This document shows, piece by piece, positions 1 through 56,400 of a stretch of 64,000 nt of DNA. The stretch is from the NCBI GenBank assembly GCA_022457155.1, contig JAJGOT010000313.1, positions 832,001 to 896,000 on the forward strand, written 5' to 3'. The stretch comes from Cladopsammia gracilis. Taxonomy: Eukaryota > Cnidaria > Anthozoa > Scleractinia > Dendrophylliidae. The translations under genes were made by a program, and so were the position numbers. Every line of letters starts with the position of its first letter. Position 1 is the first letter of the stretch. The notes under the pieces were generated by a model. It saw only the letters and a list, made by a program, of their open reading frames with translations. It ran no database searches and was not told the origin of the DNA.

Positions 1-146
1 CTTCCCAAGCGTCCCCTGACATCTGCATGATTACCGTAGATAAATAGAGAAAGAAAAACAAAAACTAAAGCCTGGTTCATTCCTGCGATATAAAGACACA
101 ACAGAGAGGTCAAGCTAATGCAAAATGAAAGGGCTCTAAGAGGTAT

Positions 147-480
147 CTCGTGAATACGAAACAACATAAGATTAAGTCCAGAGATCGGTTTTAATTTTCC
201 ATACTGAGCTTGAAGTCAAACAATTGAAGAGTAAAACATATTTAAAACGACCAAAACATCTTAGCGTGACATAAATATGCATTGCGTGAAACGAGACCGT
301 CTGGACGACTGAATGACGTAATTACACTGGGGAATTAAAAAAAGAGTTTACTACAGCAATCATCCTTTTAACACGTAATACACTGAGGAATTAAAAAAGT
401 TTACAGATAATGGAACGAGTGAAAATTTGCATATCTGTCCTGTATACTATATCTCGTTCAACGCTTCGCTTATTCACGAG
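147..480. mobile_element. MITE with CTCGTGAATA inverted termini
   Basis: Starts CTCGTGAATACG and ends in the inverse TTATTCACGAG, 334 bp, no coding capacity. The same sequence in opposite orientation, split by two later insertions, is at 27102-28871, so this is the uninterrupted reference copy. It lies in a DLEC1 intron; the flanks 1-146 and 481-960 show nothing I can name. Confidence 0.7.
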
Positions 481-960
481 ATTTATATCATTTTTTTATG
501 TCACCAGTAGCTACCAGTGTGAACAAGACAACAGAACAACATAATAGGAACATAGTAACATACACTTAACAACAGCAAAAAATACTGATCTTTTTTATGT
601 CGTTATGTCCATATTCCTAAGTCGTTATGTTGCTAGTTGAACCAGATTAACAAGGAATATTTTTTAGAATACATGTTTTAATGCCACTTTTCTAATCCCC
701 GTGAAGTCCAACAAATCCGTGGTTGGCATGTTATGCGAGAATGCTCTTTTAAGTTGTTGGAATTTTTGTCTGTGTTTCTTCTGTGTTTTCTTGTCATCTG
801 ACTTACCAATTATGCAATGTATGGTTATGGGCCTTCTTAAAAGTATTTAAGAGCTTTAAAAGCACTCAACATTGCCAAAAGGCGCAAAATATGATGATAA
901 GACAACTTCGCAAGAGCGTTATAAATAAGGTTATCAACCTTACTTTTCTTGGTCTTTCAG

Positions 961-42863
<41,903 letters not shown>

Positions 42864-43053
42864 CTGTAATATGCGCAGGATGCTTCACGTGGCTCTACCT
42901 GATTCTTTTCGTCGAGAGAATTGCAACTCTTGTGTACACATTTTGCTGTATAAAAATATGAAGTGCCTCACATTTCAATACATTTACTAATAAGTTTAAG
43001 CGAAGGTCATGGTTGTTGTTCTGATATAATGGTACATATTTTTAGAAAACCCA

Positions 43054-43059
43054 ATTAAA
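43054..43059 (+). terminator. Possible polyadenylation signal of DLEC1
   Basis: ATTAAA, 190 nt after the DLEC1 stop; the variant hexamer is the second most common in animals. No AATAAA lies nearer. Confidence 0.35.
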
Positions 43060-43129
43060 ACTTTTAAATTCTATTCAATTTTGTTGTTGTCTGAACTGCT
43101 TCTAATCTACTTTTAAAAAATGCTTTCAA

Positions 43130-44445
43130 AAGGGACAACGTCGGGGACAAAAGAAGCGGCAATACTATTGGTTGAGAAAACAACAGATAGAAGACCTAAA
43201 CAATGTCCCTAGCCCTGATAACAATAAAGGCTATTGTTAAAGAGAACGAATGAAATGGGGAGCTGAGGTGGTCTGGTCCCAGTTGTTTTCAAAACTGGAT
43301 AGCACTATCCGCTGGGTTAAAATATCTATTCAATGTATAGCACAATTACTTCTTCTAACAAAAAGTGTTAGACAAACGTCATCTAACATGCCGGCTACAC
43401 GTTCTAACATTGTTAGACCAACAAATGTTATATGACAATGTTAGAACGTGTAGCCGGGGCTTTAGCCACTGGATAGTGATTTATCTGATGGATAGCGATA
43501 GCCAGCACTATCCACTGGATATAGATGTTATTCAGTTTGATACGGCTGAGTTTTTCTAGCCGTGTTTCACAAGTTTTCGCTAAATAATTTGTTTTTAAAG
43601 TATAAGTTTTTGAAAGGGTTTTTTTTCCTAGCGCGCGCCCAGAAGAGTGGATTTTAACGTGTTATTTGCACTTGTTTTGATGTGTATTTGCACTCTGGAA
43701 TGCTACAGTTTGTCGAATAATAAAGTGATTTATCCGGTGGATAGTGTTATCCACGCCTTCCGAACAATCGGAGCCTTGGACTACGACGACGTATCCTATT
43801 CCGATAATCTTGGATGGTGGGGTAAATCGGGAAGAGAGGACAAGTTTCTATTTTTGGAACGAGTAGCAGATTTCGGCGCTGATCGGCGATTATGCCCGCT
43901 TATCAAGATGAATAACTTTTTACAGCGTCTATTACTAGCTATCTGAACATTCCTTCTCCCCGTACATGTAGGCTCGAATCGAGCCAAAGACGTCTTAGAA
44001 ACAACTCTGCAATTCGCTGTTTTCCGGGTCTTGGTTCCCAGTCTCACGCGGTACGGTATTCGAGTTGCTACGAGAAAATGTAAATTAGGGGAAAACGATG
44101 TTTATGTAAATCTTGCCAACGCTTTTCTTGGACAGGTGAATGTGTACAAAATCAATAGATAATGATGGATCATTCCTATTAGGTACTGTTTAGCTTCGTT
44201 GTTAGGGGAATATAAATCGTTTGTTTTCAAACGTGGCGGGCTGGATGACTTTAAAGTCACTTTGCGACTTCAATTATTTCGTTACTTGCTGAAATTGATT
44301 CGTTTTCCGGAGTGCGTGAAAGGTGTGAACTCACAGAGGCAATTTCCTGCTCTAAAATACATTGTAGCGTTCAAACAGCCAACTTGTGCTCTTAGAAAAC
44401 TGTAAGGTGCCGTTTGTTTACGTTACATTCTTATAAATTTTCAAA
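43130..44445. other. Spacer between DLEC1 and ANKAR
   Basis: 43270-43775 is a split relative of the 22803 hairpin MITE, interrupted near 43345-43460 by a small hairpin (ACACGTTCTAACATTG with its inverse) and again to 43730. 43780-44445 should hold the ANKAR promoter and 5' UTR. TATAAA at 44433-44438 is too near the ATG to be a core promoter. No RNA gene seen. Confidence 0.5.
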
Positions 44446-47400
44446 ATGACCTCTGGCAGTTCGAGCGTAACGTCCAGCCGCCGGGATCGAACAACCTCGA
44501 GTTCGTCCGATGTAATGGCGTCCATGACTGCATCAAGGGCTGCTGCAACATATTTCGACAAAATCGAACGCTATGAACTTCAAGAGACCCTCGCTTACAC
44601 ATCGAGTGACTGGCTTCTTTCGACCGAAGACACGAGAATTTCTGTGGAGCCACCACGAGGGCTTATCGCTGGGATTCAAATCCCGAGTAATTTCAACAAC
44701 TGTTTGTTGTTAATTCCTGAGGAGGAAGGAATCGAGCCTTTGGAATTGCGAGAAATGCATCAAATTGTTCGCGAACTGGTAATCGGAATCCACATTTTGA
44801 ATCAAACTCCTTCGATCACTTTGGAAGCTAATTACGATTGCAGCACATCTTGCCAAATCCCGCCAGCCTACTTCGATACCAGAGTCGGTCAAATTCTGAC
44901 CAATGTGGACTACATGATGAAGAGTTTGTGGCACGGGGCTTACTTTCCAAAGGATAAGAGAACTAAATTCGCTGAACGTTGGAGACAGGCGGTAAATTTG
45001 AACACTACAACTGGAGACCCAGAAACACGACGGAGTTTACAACTCGTGTGGACAGAGGCAGGGATTTTAGACATGGCTATAGACCCCGAATTAACCGAGG
45101 CCTATGATGCTCTGCCTGTTGAAAACAAGGATGATCCAGTGGCCATTGAAGAAAGGAGACATTTTATGAAACATGTTGATGAATTGGCGTTGAAACTTAC
45201 CTTGTTTCAAAACACTGTCAATCAACATCAAAACATGTTCTTGATTGATGCCAATTATCACATTTCTAGCATTGTTAGATCAGACAAGATTGATCTTCAA
45301 AGCTACGAAAGGCTGCAACGAAGGCTAGGTGCACATCAGGAGTTTATCAAGAAAACTTTACTATTGAAGCCCGAAGTTAAGCGACAGTTGTGTCTCCTTA
45401 AAGTTATCAGCTTTATGGTGCCATTGTTGATTGCAATTAAAAAGCGCTGTAAAATCCCAGACATCAACAAACTCCTCCCTGCATTTACATTTGAAGAATG
45501 TAAAACTGAACGCGAGTTTCCTCCACTTATCTTACGTCCAGATTTCAAGTGCAAAAATTTTGATCATTCAGAGAAGTATTTTCACCTGCATGGAGGAATT
45601 TCAGTTGAGCGTGAAACTACCTCAGCCCAGAAAATTGCCACGGCAATTGTTGCTGAGCGTGAAAATCTGGAATACATTGCTACTGACGCATGCAACAAAA
45701 TCATGAATTCTGATACGGTGATGTTGGAAAGTTATCCTATGACGGCCATTGAAATTGACGGCAAAAGTTATTTTGTCCTGAACATTCATCTTGAGACATA
45801 TTACCCTGTGTCTCCAAAACATCCGTTATGGATACATGCGCATTACGATGAAATTGTGAAGTTGAAACCCAAAAGGCTTCCTGTTCATGAGTTGCAGGTT
45901 CACGAACAGTTTAAGAAGAGGTATGGTTACCAAAGAACTGTCAAACTCAAGCAGATCCCAGCTGGGCTGCAAGCCAGTGCACAGAGAGGGCTGGTTTCGA
46001 TTTTTCACACAATGACGCGGAGGCTGCCGCCATCACGTCTGACAACCCAAGACTCATCTGGTCTGTCTCTAATTCATCATGCTGCCATGTTTAACAGGCC
46101 GCAGATTATCACGATGCTGGTTGTAATGGGTTTTGACGTGAACGTACGACGCTACAACAACATTTCCTCCCAAGGTGTCAGTCCACTGCATCTGGCAGCG
46201 AGGTGTGGTGCATTGGACAGTCTTGTTTGTTTAGTGTCATACAAGGCTGATGTTATGATGTATGACAGTCAGGGATGGGTGTCCATTCATTATGCCGCCT
46301 TTTTTAACCATGTCGATTGCCTTTTGCATTTAATTCACCATGAACCCAAACTGCTTGAGCTCAAGTCCACAGATAAATTGGAGTCCACGCCAATTCTCTT
46401 AGCAGCCTCTAGTGGTGCTTTAGATGCAGTCAAGTGCCTGATTGAGCAGGGTGCTCAGTACACATCAACAGATAATGAAGGAAATGGAGCAGTTCACCTC
46501 GCTGCCCTTCATTTTCACACAAACACATTGGAATACTTCATCAGTTGGAACAATAATGAGCTTCCAGTTTGGGATTTGCTTGTAGGCATGCTCAAGTCAG
46601 ATGACACCAAGAGAAAGCACAGTGCAGTCAGATGTCTGGAGGTTCTGTCGCTAGCTGCAGAAAACAACTGGAGATCTATCCTTGATGCAAGAGGAGTCCC
46701 TGCTCTTGTAGATCTACTCAGGCTTGAGAATGGAGAGCTTCAGTCTCTGGCAGCTTCTGTTCTGTGCAATATTGGCAGCCATACCAATGTCAGAGCTGAA
46801 GTATCTAAAGCTGGTGCCATTTCTGTTGTCATCTGCCTGCTGGATTCACCTGTGCCCATGATTCATTCTCGTGCTGCTGTCATACTTGGTGATTTGGCTT
46901 GTTCAGATGTGAACCAGGGAAAGATTGCAGAAGAAGGTACAATAACTAACTGTACATACATGTACACCGAATGCGAATATGGCAGTCACGAGTCAGGCAG
47001 TTTTTTGTTTGGCCAAGTTTTCCGAGAAACTGATGATATCATGTAAACAATTGCTGCTTAGTGTATCATTTTACATTTGAGTGTTTTTGGTTTAACAGTT
47101 GCAAGTGGCTCACTGAAATGTTAAGCATTTTTATGAGAAAATATATTCTATCCTCACTGGCCTCGCTTTCATGTTTTTCCCAAAATTTGATTGCCTATAC
47201 CTTCTCCAAAATCTTATAAGAATATGGCCTTGAAAATGCACACAATGGCTTATTTTGACCTGATCTTTATCATTATCCAATTGCTTTTCTTTTCTTGAGA
47301 ACCTGTCCAAACAAAAAATTGTTGGACAGCCATATTTGCATTCGTGGTATGTACATTTATTGTTAGTACTACAAACTAATCGTCATCTCTTGTTGGGCAC

Positions 47401-50400
47401 CTTGAATTGAATTTTGTTTTATTTCATTTATTTATTTACATGTACATGTATTATGGCAGCTCTGAATTTTTTTTGCGTACAGCCTTGCATACTGTAGTGC
47501 CTGGGGCTGGGGACTTCCCTTGGCTACTATACGTCTGTGGCTGCTTAATCATAGACAGACAAGGCAGTACTGCTACTGTAATTATAGAACTTTGTTTTCC
47601 TCAGCTACTTTTTCCATTTCCCCAGCTACTTCAAACTACTGACAACTCTGATTAAGCTGGAAAATACTTTGTTATTACGAAAAAATGCCCTATTTTATTT
47701 CCAAGCAAGCAGGCATTTTCTCACAAATTTATACAATTAAGGCCCATTCACACAAGACAAAAATGGAAGAATGCTTAACTGCTTGTTATTCATGGCTGCA
47801 TGCAAAAAAAAAATCACATCTGAGGAAAAAAAGAGATGTTAATGTTATTAATTTTTTATTCTTTTTTTAAAAATGTTAAAATTTGCAAAAGTTTGTTCAA
47901 TTCTACCACAGCAAATTTGTTCAAATTTTCAGGTATTTAAAATGTCCTTCATTGTTCACTAGCGTATGTTACTAAAATTTAAATACAATACAGAAGAACT
48001 ACATGTACTACTAACCGTACAGCTGTAAAGGTTATTTAAAATACATACATTGTAAATGCATGTCATTGCATACATGTACCTTAATAAATTATTATGATCT
48101 TTCCCCAAAGGTGGCTTTTCAAAGATAATTAACTAACAAGCTAATAAATTACCATAAATAATTACTATTTATAATTATTTTCCATTGATATTAATTTTGT
48201 GATATTTATGACCTTCAGGTGGAATAGATCCACTGGTTAGCTTGTTGGACTCAGAACTTGAACATGTGTTGGTGAATTGCGTCAATGCACTCAGGGTCTT
48301 GTGTGATGGTAACCATGACAACCAGACAGCTGTGGCTAAGAGTGGTGCCATTGACACTCTAACTGAGCTTCTAAGTAAGTCGTGCTGGTAATGCGAATTA
48401 TGAGTAACAGATAAAAATAATATGAGCAGCAAACTGTACATGTATGGATATTTACTAGTGCTTGCCATTGTACTGCAGATAATTATTTTACCTTACTTAT
48501 AAATCTTTTAAGCATTCCTATTAGTAAAAAAAAAGGTAAAGTCGCACTCGGACCACAATGGCCACACGGCCGGAGCTTAACCCGGTTTCCGTAGCATGAA
48601 GCAACTAGGAATATTGCTACTCCCCCCTGGATGGGATGCTAGTCCATCGCAGGGTTACCCCCAGCATTTTGTTGCCGGTACCCATTTATACACCTGGGTG
48701 GAGAGAGACAGTGTGGAGTAAAGTTTCTTGTCTAAGGAAACAACAAGACGGCAGAGACCAGGCTCGAACCACCGACCTCCTTCGCGCTAACCACTAGACC
48801 ACCGTGCCGCCTACATTAGTATTCAGTGTCAATGATATAGTACGGTATAGTATACACGTAGCTATTCTGTATCAGGATTTCTAAGTCTTTATCAAACTAT
48901 CACTTTTATTGACATTTTTGTTGTGAATTACTTCAATGAATTTTTTTAATAACATGACAAACAATGCACTCAAGTAAACTCATCACTTTACATGCAACAA
49001 CAATAACAACAACAATATTTTATTCAACTCACACGATCTTTACAAAAAAGGAAAAAAGAAAATAATTTAAAAATAAAACTAGATTACAGATATAGAAGAG
49101 AAAAACCAAAGTAAAAAGAAAACCAGATAGAATTTGTGAGTTTGGAGCATCCAAATAGCTAGAGCTAATCGAGTGGATGACCCAAAGGGAAAACTGAGTT
49201 TATAGAAAAATAAGATTAACATTACATAAATTAAGAAAAAGAATATTTCTTCATGAGCTAATAATATTAATTTAAGTATTTAATGTATCAAAAAGTCATC
49301 GTAAGCTGTAGTACAGTATTTCTTTTATACAGTATATTCATTGTTGTCAAAGTTTCTTGTCTACCAAAAAAAACACTATAACAGAGACTGGGAAAGAAAC
49401 TACAATGATCCAACCTGTAAGTCAAAAGCCAGGTTCAGTTATTACTGCATTGTACCTGTAAGAGCACCCTACATGTACATTGTACACGTACCTCAAACAT
49501 AGGACTCAGTCCCTATGCTTTAACCCCTTCTCTCCCAGAGTCAATTTTGGAGACATGTAGTGTAGTTCTAACTTTTGAGTCTGTCAACGAAATCCTATGG
49601 TGTGACCATTCAAATGAAACCTCTTCAGCGGTACTTTTGCATGGTACCATTTGTTCTACCTTTTGAGTCTGTGGACGAAATCCTATGGTGTGACCATTCA
49701 AATGAAACCTCTTCAGCAGTACTTTTGCATGGTACCATTTTCAATATTTCACAAAATGAAATTTGGAATTTTATATGAATTTTTAGCCTTGGCACTCTTG
49801 GGAGTTGAAGGGTCAAGGTTTCTGGCTACACAATCGATACACAAAGAAAATAGGTGGCTATATAAACTCAAAATACTCTCCCTTTGTTGTTTTCTTTTCG
49901 TCATTTTTAAACTTTGAGTTACCGGTGATCTTCACCGCAGTTCTGGCCATAATGTCGACCACTAATAACAGCCCTGCAAACTCATAAAAGAGTAAAAAGA
50001 AGCGACATGTAAAGACAAGTGCTTAATACAAACGTACAGTACCGCTCAGAGATCAGCGACCCAAAATGTTCGCGTCTAAAGGTCGGCACACACTAGGGGA
50101 CATGTTGCGGGGACATGAAGCGGGGACATGTTGCAGCGACAGTTTTCCTCGTGTGACATCCCCGTTTTGGCGAAAAAGTTATGTTGCAGGGACACAATTT
50201 TGTCCCCGCAACATATTGCATGAAATTCAGCTGGTTTGAATTCGTGCGTCATGAAGCGGGGACAAAATGACCCCAATTTCAATGTTGCACCGTGTGCACT
50301 GCTCTTGCAAACTGTCCCCGCTACAAAATAGAAATGAACCAATAAAAACTCGCCATTGATTATCCCATGAGCATTCAGTAGCAGTTTTTCAAGATTTTTA

Positions 50401-53400
50401 TACCTTAATCCGCTTTGTGTGCACCAGCTTGCGTACTGTCCCTGCAACATGCGCCTTTGCTGTGCACACGAAGGGGCTTGTCCCCGCTTCATGTCCCCGC
50501 AACATGTCCCCAAGTGTGTGCCGGCCTTAACGCGTCGGGAAAATGCGCGCACGTGCTTCTGCTCATTTCCCACGTGCACCAATAACTTGCATTTACATGT
50601 AGTAAGGTCATTAGTATGTATGAGTTAGCTCATTGATTTCCTATTGTGGGTGTTTCGTTGTTTTGAATGGCATGACATTTATCTTTGAGATGGATTTAGT
50701 GAGGGATCACATTGCTTTTTATCCGGCGTTTTGCGTACGCAAACTGTTGTAAAAAGTTTGGAAACCACTTGAACCAAGCTATAATACATGTTAACTGCAA
50801 GCACTATAAAATAAATTTTTATTTTCCTTATTGTTTCAGGTGCCAAATCAAAGAATCTCCAAGCCAATACAGCTGCCTGTCTAAGCTCTCTAGCTAAAAA
50901 CCATCATGAAAACCAAGACCTGATTGTTGCCAAAGGAGCAGTGAAACCTCTGGTCTCATTAGCGAAGAGCACAAAAACTCTGTGCCAAGTGAAAGCTGCT
51001 AGCGCGCTCGAATCCCTTGCGGCAAGTAACCCAGAGGCACAGAAAGAGATTGACGCAGCTGATGCTCAGCGGCCTCTCATAAGACTCTTGAAAATGTGGT
51101 CAATTGAGGTGAAAGAACAAGGTATGTTAAAAGTCTTTTGGCTCATTAGAGTGAAAGAAATTGCATAACAGGGCTTGACACTAATGGTCACACGCTTTCT
51201 ACTGGAGGGTAAATTCTCCATTGGAAAGTTAAAAAAAAGACGAAAATTAACCATCAAAATAATTATCTTGTTCCAAAAAGGCAGCTTATTTAATCACAGA
51301 GGTGGGTGGCGGGGCGGGCTTGATAAAGAATTTTGGCACCTATACGCATACTTGTGCTCGTGTTAATGATAATTTCTCTTTCTTTGATTTCAGGTGCCTC
51401 TGCCCTGTGGGCGCTAGCAGGTGTCACTCGCCATCAGCAACAGCGAATTGCCGGTATGATTGGCATCAACATACTTGTCGACATGCTGATGCTCAAATCA
51501 GAGACATTGCAGTTCATTGCTGGGATGGCCATTATTGCTCTGACCACAGAGAACATTGAAAACCAGAACAAAATTGTTGCTGGGGGTGGAGTTCAACCTC
51601 TTGTGAGACTTTTAAGATCTCCCAAAACGTCTGAAAAGGTGCGTTACATATTAGACTTGCCACAAGTCCCTTCCAATACTCATTTTCGTTTGTGGCAAGT
51701 CTAGTCGCGTTCGAAGAACGCAATCCTAATTTCGTGTTGGAGACAAATTTGAGATTTTTTGGTAGACGGTCTTCCAAATGGCCACCCCTATTGGTTTTTT
51801 TTCAGGGGCTCATTTCCGCCGGAAATTCCTTCGAACGCGTCTCCATGATCTGTGATTACTGCTAGTTACATATATATATTTTGGAAAAGCGGAGGTTGTC
51901 ATATACATGTAGAAGCGGCAGTTTTTTAGTCATTTTTCATATTTTTTTCTATAAAGTGAAATCACCAGAAGTAGCGTTAATTTTGGGACACGAAAATTGT
52001 TTTATCAACTGAGAATCCGCCCTGATGAAAAGCTAGCGCTCAAAACGCTCAAAACGCTCAAAACGTCAGCATTTTTCACGGGGGCTAATTTACCTTTTCA
52101 ACTCAAAATTTTAATGTTTCGCAAGCAGCAGTCAATGATGAAAGGCTATACCCGGAACATTTTTTTTTTCAGCAAGAGAGTATTTTTATTGTTTAACTTA
52201 TCATCGTCGAGAAGAATTATGATATAACTGTATGCGTTTTTGGCTTTTTAACGTGATGAGGTTGGTTTCCCTGTGCCCAGGTTCTGCTGATGGTGATACG
52301 TGTTCTTGGTATCCTGTGTGTTGGTGTCGCTCATCAGTCCAACAAATCTACACAGCTTGAGATAACAAACGCTGAAGCGCTTGTCACACTTGTTCATCTC
52401 CTTCGTACGCCCAAGAAGGCACTCATTCAGGTTTGTGCTTTGACTATCATAATTATTTTTTAAATTTTCTAGATTCAAGTTGGAAAAACGAACAGCGCTG
52501 ACCAACAGTTTTTATTTGAATGGTCACAGAGTTTCATCATGGTCTCAAAAGTTAGAACCACTTTATACAGCTGTAGAGTATAATAGAGCAGTTTTCAATT
52601 GACTGTCAAAGGTAATTACACAATTACTTTGGTTTTTCATTTCTACGCTTTGTGATTGGCTAAAAAATCTCGCGCCACTTTCTCGACCAATCAGAAGTAA
52701 AACCAAAACCAATCGTGACTTGCTCGCACGCGTTTTCCCGCGCTTGGCGCCGCCGACATGTAATTGCTTCGTGCTTTGATTGGTTCATTGGATTGTTTAC
52801 GACTGCTGTGATTGGTCAGAGTAATTACTTTGGTTTTAGTTTTACGACACTCAATTGAAAACTGCTCTAATATAAAGTACCGTAACGCGGGAACCTACTG
52901 TTCTGTAGCTTTCATTTCAGCTGTTACAATTTAGGATTATAGCATAAAAAGTACCATGGAAAAGGACAGCGCACTACATGTATTTTGGTTTTTATCCGCA
53001 GACTTTAATAATATGTTAGCGACATTGTTCATATAACAAGTTAATTTGTAGAAGGAAGGTTTTTAATCAAGTTGAGGTATGTTTAGACTCCTTGCACAAT
53101 AATGACGAAAAATACTTAGGTTTTCATACCAAACAATGAATTATTTTATCTAGTCGCAGTTATGAAGGCCATTTGTGCAATTGCAAGATTAGCGGACGAG
53201 ACGGGATATTAACCCAATGACCTCGTCCGCTACGATGATCTGCCGACTGAAGTATAACGTGCTCGCCTGAATTGCGTTCATGACTGCTGTGAGCATTTAT
53301 TCACGTTTTTCTTAGCAGAAGTTGACGTTTATATCATTTTATTCATACATGATGAACTGAAAAAAACCTCCTTGACTAATAATCCAGTTTATCCGGTATA

Positions 53401-56400
53401 AGATAAATTGTTCGATATTTATTCCAAAATTGCTGTTTCATTTCCTCTCGCTCTACACGAATCGCGTATCGCGCGAGACGCGATTTGCATCTCGTTTCCC
53501 CACAGATCTGTAACATAGTTTTGAGCGGCTGTATATTCATTATCTTATTGTCCCCCTCCTTGTGTAACTGCAGGTTGAAGTCGCCATCACTCTAGGCAAG
53601 ATAGTCCTCAACAACCCACAAACACAGAAGCTCCTTGCAGAACAAACCAAGTTCCGCGTCGTTGAACTTCTTCATCACCTCGCAAACAAAGAAGAGACGG
53701 TTCGACACAAGGCTGGAATGGCTCTCGCAACGTTCGCTTACAACAACACTTCTCAACAATTCGCCATAAAGAACGCCGGCGGGATTTCTCTGCGCTCATT
53801 TGAAGAGTTTCTGGGGTCTGAGAACGAGTTGTACCAGGCCCACGCGGCTTTTCAGATCATTGTTTTGGCGCGAGTGATTGACAGTGACCAAGTGAATCTG
53901 ACCGCGCGCGGTGTTGAATTACTGGTCCACTTGCTCAGTTCTGAACAGCACAGTACGCAGATTCTCGCCGCCAGTTTGACTGCCAGCCTCGGTCACACAC
54001 GGGCTGGTGTCCCTGCGGCACTTATCACTGCAGGTATGTGAAAAAAAAAACAGTCAATCAGTTGACTCCCGGTTAACAAGTGTTTGAACTCACACTCAAA
54101 ATGGCGTTTCAAACCTTGTCCAGGGGTTTGTACGCGAGGACCGCCATTTCAGAGAAGGAGCAGGTCCTGTGGACGAGGTTCCTCGCATCCCCAAAGGTGC
54201 GAATGTATGGCAAGCGAGACTGGGGAGGGACCACGCGAGAATCCACGCGTTAGGCCCTTCTCTACATCCCACTTTACTGTTCGGGAAAAAAAGCTTACTG
54301 TTTTCTAGCGTAATTCACACCAAGTTTTCTTAACCCTATTCGGCCTGGGGGGGGGGGGGGGGGGCACAAAGTGCCCGCGCTAACTTTGAACATTCATAAC
54401 TTCCTTAATATGTATTCAAACGCCATCAAACTTTGTGACTTTTCCTAAAATTTATCTGGCAACAATTTGATATGACAATTTTTTGATCACGTGACTTGAT
54501 GTTTCCATGGCAACAAGATTTTGACAGCCATGTTTTTTGAAATTTGCATATTTATACCTTTGAGTGAAGAAAAACAATGTTTATTGGTATAACTTTTGTA
54601 TTTTTACGTCATTTAACGTTTATTTATTGGTTTTCATTAATTTTGGGGGAATTTGGACGTTTTTTAAGAGGTTTTAAAAAATTTCAGAAATCCAAGATGG
54701 CGGATCCAAGATGGCGGCCGCATAATTAATTACCTAATAACTACGTCATATGACGTCATCGTTCCATTGTGCGGACCGCAAAGGAGACAGTTTTGGACGT
54801 ACTATGTACCCTCTAGGTTTCATTGTCATAGCCTTAAAATGTTCTTGAAGTTACGAAGGGGGGGCACAATGTGCCCCCCCCCCCCCCCCAGGCTCAGAAA
54901 CTCAAAAAAAGCCCAGGCTGAATAGGGTTAATTTCGTTGCTGTTTAGGTTCCGTAGAAGCACTCCTTGCCAACCTGTCTTCGCCCAATGAAGAAGTTCGA
55001 AGCAGCGCTGCCGTTGCCCTGGGTTACCTGTCGTTTGACCGGACCGCTTCCCGGTTGATGTTGCAGGCGTGTAGAAACACCCCAGGACTGCTGGAATCGC
55101 TTGTCAGTAACCTTGGTAACGGTAAAATATCCATGGAATTTATGGATGAGTGGAGACAGACCAAGTTGGTTGGATTGCCCTCAGCCAGGTCAGTCCAGTG
55201 ATTATTGTGCGCTTGCAACATGATTGATGAAGTGCATCTAGCATTTTTTGGCAAAAAAAATAAACCATAGGCAAATCTCTGATCATTTGAAAGATAGTGT
55301 AAAAGGTAACGCAATTGCTAAAGTCCTAGCCGGAGCGGAAAAATGAAGTTCAAATTTAGTTTCTACGAACACTGCTTTACAATAATTCGTGAACTTTGGG
55401 TCCGACTACGATGTTAAATCCAAACTAAAACAAAGCTTACAAAGAATAGAAAAGGTTTGCCTTTTTAAATGTTTTTTATTTTATTTTCACAGTCTTGCGA
55501 TCCATGGAGGACCTCCCGTGCCACAGAGATTGCCACCGGAGGAACGTAAGTTTACACTCCTCACTTGTAAATCAAGGCCTGGACCCATCTTCGTTCCCAG
55601 AGTTTCTATTCTTCCCTTGGGAACAAGGTTTAAGCTTATCCCTTTTGCAGCTGAGATTCTCACGTACACATATTGATTGCGCCATACGTCCCCTAACCAC
55701 TTCATCCACAAGCCCACCTTGTACAGCATAACAGACAGTACCACAAGAAAGTACTGTTCAATAGCTTTCATTTGAATCGACAAACGTTTTTCCCCCTTAA
55801 TTAACCCTTCCCTCCCAGAGTCATGATTATGGAGACATGTAATGTTGTTCTAACTTTTGAGTCTGTGGACGAAATCCTATGGTGTGACCATTCAAATGAA
55901 ACCTCTTCAGCAGTACTTTTACATGGTACCATTTGTTCTAACTTTTGAGTCTGTGGATGAAATCCTATGGTGTGACCATTCAAATGAAACCTCTTCAGCA
56001 GTACTTTTGCATGGTACCGTTTGTTCTAACTTTTGAGTCTGTGGACGAAATCATATGGTGTGACCATTCAAATGAAACCTCTTCAGCAGTACTTTTGCAT
56101 GGTACCATTTGTTCTAACTTTTGAGTCTATTGACGAAATCCTATAGTGTGGCCATTCAAATGAAACCTTTTCAGCAGTACTTTTGCATGGTACCATTTGT
56201 TCTAACTTTTGAGTCTATTGACGAAATCCTATAGTGTGGCCATTCAAATGAAACCTCTTCAGCAGTACTTTTGCAAGGTACCATTTGTTCTAACTTTTGA
56301 GTCTGTGGACGAAATCCTATAGTGTGACCATTCAAATGAAACCTCTTCAGCAGTACTTTTGCATGGTGCCATTAGTTTTCCAATATTTTATAAAATGAAG

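Noticed and set aside
43647..43946. 99-codon ORF upstream of ANKAR
   Set aside because: Runs through a MITE remnant (GGTGGATAGTGTTATCC words); no conserved motif.
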